A DNA stretch of 31,682 nt from an uncultured Oscillospiraceae bacterium (GTDB lineage: Bacteria; Bacillota; Clostridia; Oscillospirales; Oscillospiraceae). The notes beneath the pieces are model-generated. The model was not told the origin of the DNA. It did not search any database and saw nothing but the letters and a program-made list of their open reading frames with translations. The position numbers were made by a program, and so were the translations under genes. Of the stretch, positions 28,839 to 31,682 are shown in pieces. Position 1 is the stretch's first letter. The number at the start of each line of letters is the position of its first letter. Location: NCBI GenBank assembly GCA_910588455.1, contig CAJUPG010000013.1, positions 2,457 to 34,138 on the forward strand, given 5' to 3'.

Positions 28839-31682
28839 ATGGTCAAAGACGTGTATTTTGGCAAAACCCTGCGCAAAAGCTTCGCCCGCTATGAAGAAAT
28901 CCTGGAAATGCCCAACCTGCTGGAGGTACAGAAAAAGTCCTACCAGTGGTTTTTGGACGTGGGACTGCGGGAGGTGTTCCGGGACGTGGCCGCCATCACC
29001 GACTACGCCGGAAACCTGGAGTTGAGCTTCATCGACTATTCCATGGACGAGAAGCCCAAGTATGACGAGGAGGAGTGCAAGGCCCGGGACGCCACCTACG
29101 CCGCCCCCATCAAGGTCCGGGTCCGCCTGCGCAACAAGGAGACCGAGGAGATCAAGGAGCAGGAGATTTTTATGGGGGACTTCCCCATTATGACCAACGC
29201 CGGCACCTTTGTCATCAACGGCGCCGAGCGGGTCATCGTCTCCCAGATCGTCCGCTCCCCCGGTATGTACTACTCCCGCACCGCCGACAAGGCGGACAAC
29301 CTGACCTACGCCACCACCGTGATCCCCGGCCGGGGCGCGTGGCTGGAGTATGAAACGGACCTGTCCGACATCTTCAATGTCCGCATCGACAAAAACCGCA
29401 AGCTGCCCATCACCTGCCTTATCCGGGCGGTGGGCCCCAAGACCGACGGGGAGATTCTGGAGCTGTTCGGGGAGGACGAGCGGATTCTGGCTACCTTGGA
29501 AAAGGACGCCTGCAAGACCTACGAGGACGCGATTCTGGAGATTTACCGGAAGCTGCGCCCCGGCGAGCCCCCCACTTTGGACTCCGCCGAGAGCCTCATC
29601 ACCGCCACATTCTTTGATCCCCGCCGGTACGACCTGTCCGCTGTGGGGCGCTATAAGTTCAACAAGAAGATGGCTCTGTGGACCCGGCTGGCGGGGCACA
29701 CCCTGGCCCAGCCGGTGGCCGATCCCCGCACCGGCGAGATCCTGGCCGAGGCCGGAGAGACCCTGAGCCGGGAGCGGGCCCAGGAGCTGGACCACAAGGG
29801 CGTAAACGATGTGGTGCTGGACGTGGACGGCAAGCTGGTCAAGGTCTTTTCCAACAACATGGTCCGCCTGGAGGACTTTGTGGACTTCGACCCGGAGGAA
29901 ATCGGCGTGCGGGAGATGGTCTCCTTCCCGGTGCTGTGCTCCCTGCTGGACCAGTATTCCGGCGAGGAGCTGAAGGAGGCCTGCCAGAACCAGATTGACG
30001 ACCTGATCCCCCGGCACATCACCGTGGCGGATATCATGGCCTCCATCAACTACCTGAACTGTCTGGCCCATAACGTGGGCACCCCCGACGACATCGACCA
30101 CCTGGGCAACCGCCGCCTGCGCTGCGTGGGCGAGCTGATTCAGAACCAGTTCCGCATCGGCTTCAGCCGCATGGAGCGGGTGATCCGGGAGCGTATGACC
30201 ACCCAGGACCTGGACGTGGTCACCCCCCAATCCCTTATCAATATCCGGCCTGTCACCGCCGCCATCAAGGAGTTCTTCGGCTCCAGCCCCCTGAGCCAGT
30301 TCATGGACCAGACAAATCCCCTGGCCGAGCTGACCCACAAGCGCCGCCTGTCCGCCCTGGGCCCCGGCGGCCTGAGCCGCGACCGCGCCTCCTTCGACGT
30401 GCGTGACGTGCACTACAGCCACTACGGCCGCCTGTGCCCCATTGAGACCCCGGAAGGTCCCAACATCGGCCTGATTTCCTATCTGGCCTCCTACGCCCGG
30501 ATCAACCGGTACGGCTTTATCGAATCCCCCTACCGCAAGGTGGACAAGGAGACCGGCCAGGTCACCGACCAGATCGACTATATGACCGCCGACGTGGAGG
30601 ACGAGTTCACCATCGGCCAGGCCACCGAGCCTCTGGACGAAAACAACCGCTTTGTCAACGAGCGGATCACCTGCCGCCACCGGAACGAGACCATCTCCGT
30701 GGACCCCAGGCAGGTGGACTATATCGACGTGTCCCCCAAAATGATGGTATCCGTGGCCACCGCCATGATCCCCTTCCTCCAGAACGACGACGCCAACCGC
30801 GCCCTCATGGGCGCCAATATGCAGCGGCAGGCGGTGCCCCTGCTCCGGCCTGAGGCCCCCGTCGTGGCCACCGGCCAGGAGCACAAAAACTGCATTGATT
30901 CCGAAGTGGCTCTGCTGGCGGAAGGCCCGGGTACGGTTACCCGTGTGTCCGCCCGGCACATCAGCGTCAAATACGACAGCGGAAAAATCCGGGAATACCG
31001 TTTGACCAAGTACCTGCGCTCCAACCACGGCACCTGCATCAACCAGCGGCCCATTGTCGAGGTGGGCCAGCGGGTGGAGTTCCAGGACGTGCTGGCCGAC
31101 GGCCCCTCCACCGACCACGGGGAGATTGCCCTGGGCCGGAACATCCTCATGGGCTTCATGACCTGGGAGGGCTACAACTACGAGGACGCCATCCTGCTCA
31201 ACGAGCGGATGGTGAAGGAGGACGTGTTCACCTCCATCCACATCGAGGAGTACGAGACCGAGGCCCGGGACACCAAGCTGGGCCCCGAGGAGATCACCCG
31301 GGACATCACCAACGTGGGCGAGGACGCCCTGAAGGACCTGGACGAGCGGGGCATCATCCGGGTGGGCGCGGAGGTCCGCGCCGGCGACTACCTGGTGGGC
31401 AAGGTCACCCCCAAGGGCGAGACCGAGATGACCGCCGAGGAGCGCCTGCTCCGGGCCATCTTCGGCGAGAAGGCCCACGAGACCCGCGATACCTCTCTGA
31501 AGGTCCCCCACGGCGAGTACGGCATCGTGGTGGACGTGAAGGTGTTCTCCCGGGAGGAGGGAGCCGAGCTGTCCCCCGGCGTCAATCAGGTGGTGCGGGT
31601 CTACATCGCCCAGAAGCGGAAGATCTCCGTGGGCGACAAGATGGCCGGCCGCCACGGCAACAAGGGCGTGGTCTCCCGCATC
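28839..31682 (+). CDS. rpoB: RNA polymerase beta subunit, first 948 codons
   Basis: RpoB forms much of the catalytic core of RNA polymerase. The frame opens at ATG 28839 (an in-frame TGA lies 12 nt before it) and runs to the window edge without a stop, so the C-terminal part is missing. Typical stretches are the N-terminal YGKTLRKSFARYEEI-like start, GAERVIVSQIVRSPG, the rifampicin region GSSPLSQFMDQ to RRLSALGPGG (481-510), CPIETPEGPNIGLI, NILMGFMTWEGYNYEDAI and the last visible KISVGDKMAGRHGNKG. Residues equivalent to E. coli Q513, D516, H526, R529, S531 and L533 are all present, so no common resistance change is seen; N518 is Thr. The ribosome binding site is weak (AAGTGAG, about 14 nt upstream). 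No rplL precedes it. The partial gene has the usual beta-subunit fold order. Confidence 0.97.
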   Translation, partial: MVKDVYFGKTLRKSFARYEEILEMPNLLEVQKKSYQWFLDVGLREVFRDVAAITDYAGNLELSFIDYSMDEKPKYDEEECKARDATYAAPIKVRVRLRNKETEEIKEQEIFMGDFPIMTNAGTFVINGAERVIVSQIVRSPGMYYSRTADKADNLTYATTVIPGRGAWLEYETDLSDIFNVRIDKNRKLPITCLIRAVGPKTDGEILELFGEDERILATLEKDACKTYEDAILEIYRKLRPGEPPTLDSAESLITATFFDPRRYDLSAVGRYKFNKKMALWTRLAGHTLAQPVADPRTGEILAEAGETLSRERAQELDHKGVNDVVLDVDGKLVKVFSNNMVRLEDFVDFDPEEIGVREMVSFPVLCSLLDQYSGEELKEACQNQIDDLIPRHITVADIMASINYLNCLAHNVGTPDDIDHLGNRRLRCVGELIQNQFRIGFSRMERVIRERMTTQDLDVVTPQSLINIRPVTAAIKEFFGSSPLSQFMDQTNPLAELTHKRRLSALGPGGLSRDRASFDVRDVHYSHYGRLCPIETPEGPNIGLISYLASYARINRYGFIESPYRKVDKETGQVTDQIDYMTADVEDEFTIGQATEPLDENNRFVNERITCRHRNETISVDPRQVDYIDVSPKMMVSVATAMIPFLQNDDANRALMGANMQRQAVPLLRPEAPVVATGQEHKNCIDSEVALLAEGPGTVTRVSARHISVKYDSGKIREYRLTKYLRSNHGTCINQRPIVEVGQRVEFQDVLADGPSTDHGEIALGRNILMGFMTWEGYNYEDAILLNERMVKEDVFTSIHIEEYETEARDTKLGPEEITRDITNVGEDALKDLDERGIIRVGAEVRAGDYLVGKVTPKGETEMTAEERLLRAIFGEKAHETRDTSLKVPHGEYGIVVDVKVFSREEGAELSPGVNQVVRVYIAQKRKISVGDKMAGRHGNKGVVSRI

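Noticed and set aside
28642..28839. A 65-codon minus-strand frame in the rpoB leader
   Set aside because: Starts at TTG without a ribosome binding site, no recognisable feature; the region has hairpins and a promoter on the other strand.
28833..31655. A 940-codon open frame on the minus strand opposite rpoB
   Set aside because: rpoB is unmistakable on the plus strand. The antisense frame is open because of high GC at third codon positions; its translation is low-complexity (Gly, His, Val, Leu, Asp) and it has no ribosome binding site.
1..31682. tRNA genes, CRISPR arrays, insertion sequences or prophage
   Set aside because: No cloverleaf-like stretches, spaced repeats, transposase, integrase or terminal inverted repeats were noticed; the gaps between genes are short and mostly explained by promoters and terminators.

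Overview
The window is a stretch of GC-rich chromosome from what looks like a low-G+C-lineage (Firmicutes) bacterium of the class Clostridia. The closest general fit is an Oscillospiraceae-type gut anaerobe of the Flavonifractor/Pseudoflavonifractor/Lawsonibacter sort. This is inferred from gene families (BmpA-NupOPQ transporter, YtrA-type GntR/ABC operon, XRE plus DUF6809-like pair, maf-mreC-mreD-PBP2 block), strong AGGAGG ribosome binding sites and TTGACA/TATAAT promoters; no 16S or other direct marker is present. I see no tRNA, rRNA, CRISPR, transposase or phage gene. Most of the window is ordinary core genome.

Layout, left to right. (1) 1-236, minus: start of a secreted protein with 9-residue acidic repeats. 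(2) 359-1859, minus: bioB-bioY behind a sigma-A promoter whose -35 lies in a BirA-like inverted repeat. (3) 2146-3498, plus: gdhA with its own promoter, leader hairpin and terminator. (4) 3650-7881, plus: a two-gene ABC system, a LolD/MacB-like ATPase and a 1178-residue FtsX-type permease carrying a very long, symmetrical coiled-coil hairpin. (5) 8056-13768, plus: xpt followed by a BmpA-type lipoprotein, twin-domain ATPase and two permeases, together a purine/nucleoside salvage block. (6) 13941-15504, plus: tadA and a pyrB with a PyrI-like zinc knuckle fused at its C-terminus. (7) 20575-15550, minus: maf-mreC-mreD-PBP2-mrp, an elongation/cell-wall operon without mreB and with a Mrp/NBP35 ATPase at its end. 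(8) 20620-21189: a small XRE regulator divergent from a DUF6809-like gene broken by an in-frame amber codon, with a palindrome over the shared promoter. (9) 25488-21164, minus: zapA - U32 peptidase - nitroreductase - dut - DUF2262 protein. (10) 25678-28488, plus: YtrA-like repressor, ABC ATPase, two permeases and a 60-residue membrane protein, with a palindromic operator at the promoter. (11) 28839 to the end, plus: rpoB (first 948 codons), preceded by a 350-bp non-coding leader with a strong promoter and several hairpins.

The most interesting items are the coiled-coil permease, the ATCase with only the zinc part of PyrI, the XRE/amber-DUF6809 pair with its operator, and the rpoB promoter whose -35 hexamer sits in the loop of a perfect hairpin. 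Three genes (the second Nup-type permease, mreC, mreD) most likely start at TTG, judged by ribosome binding site position. All family names come from reading the translated sequence by eye; no database search was run.
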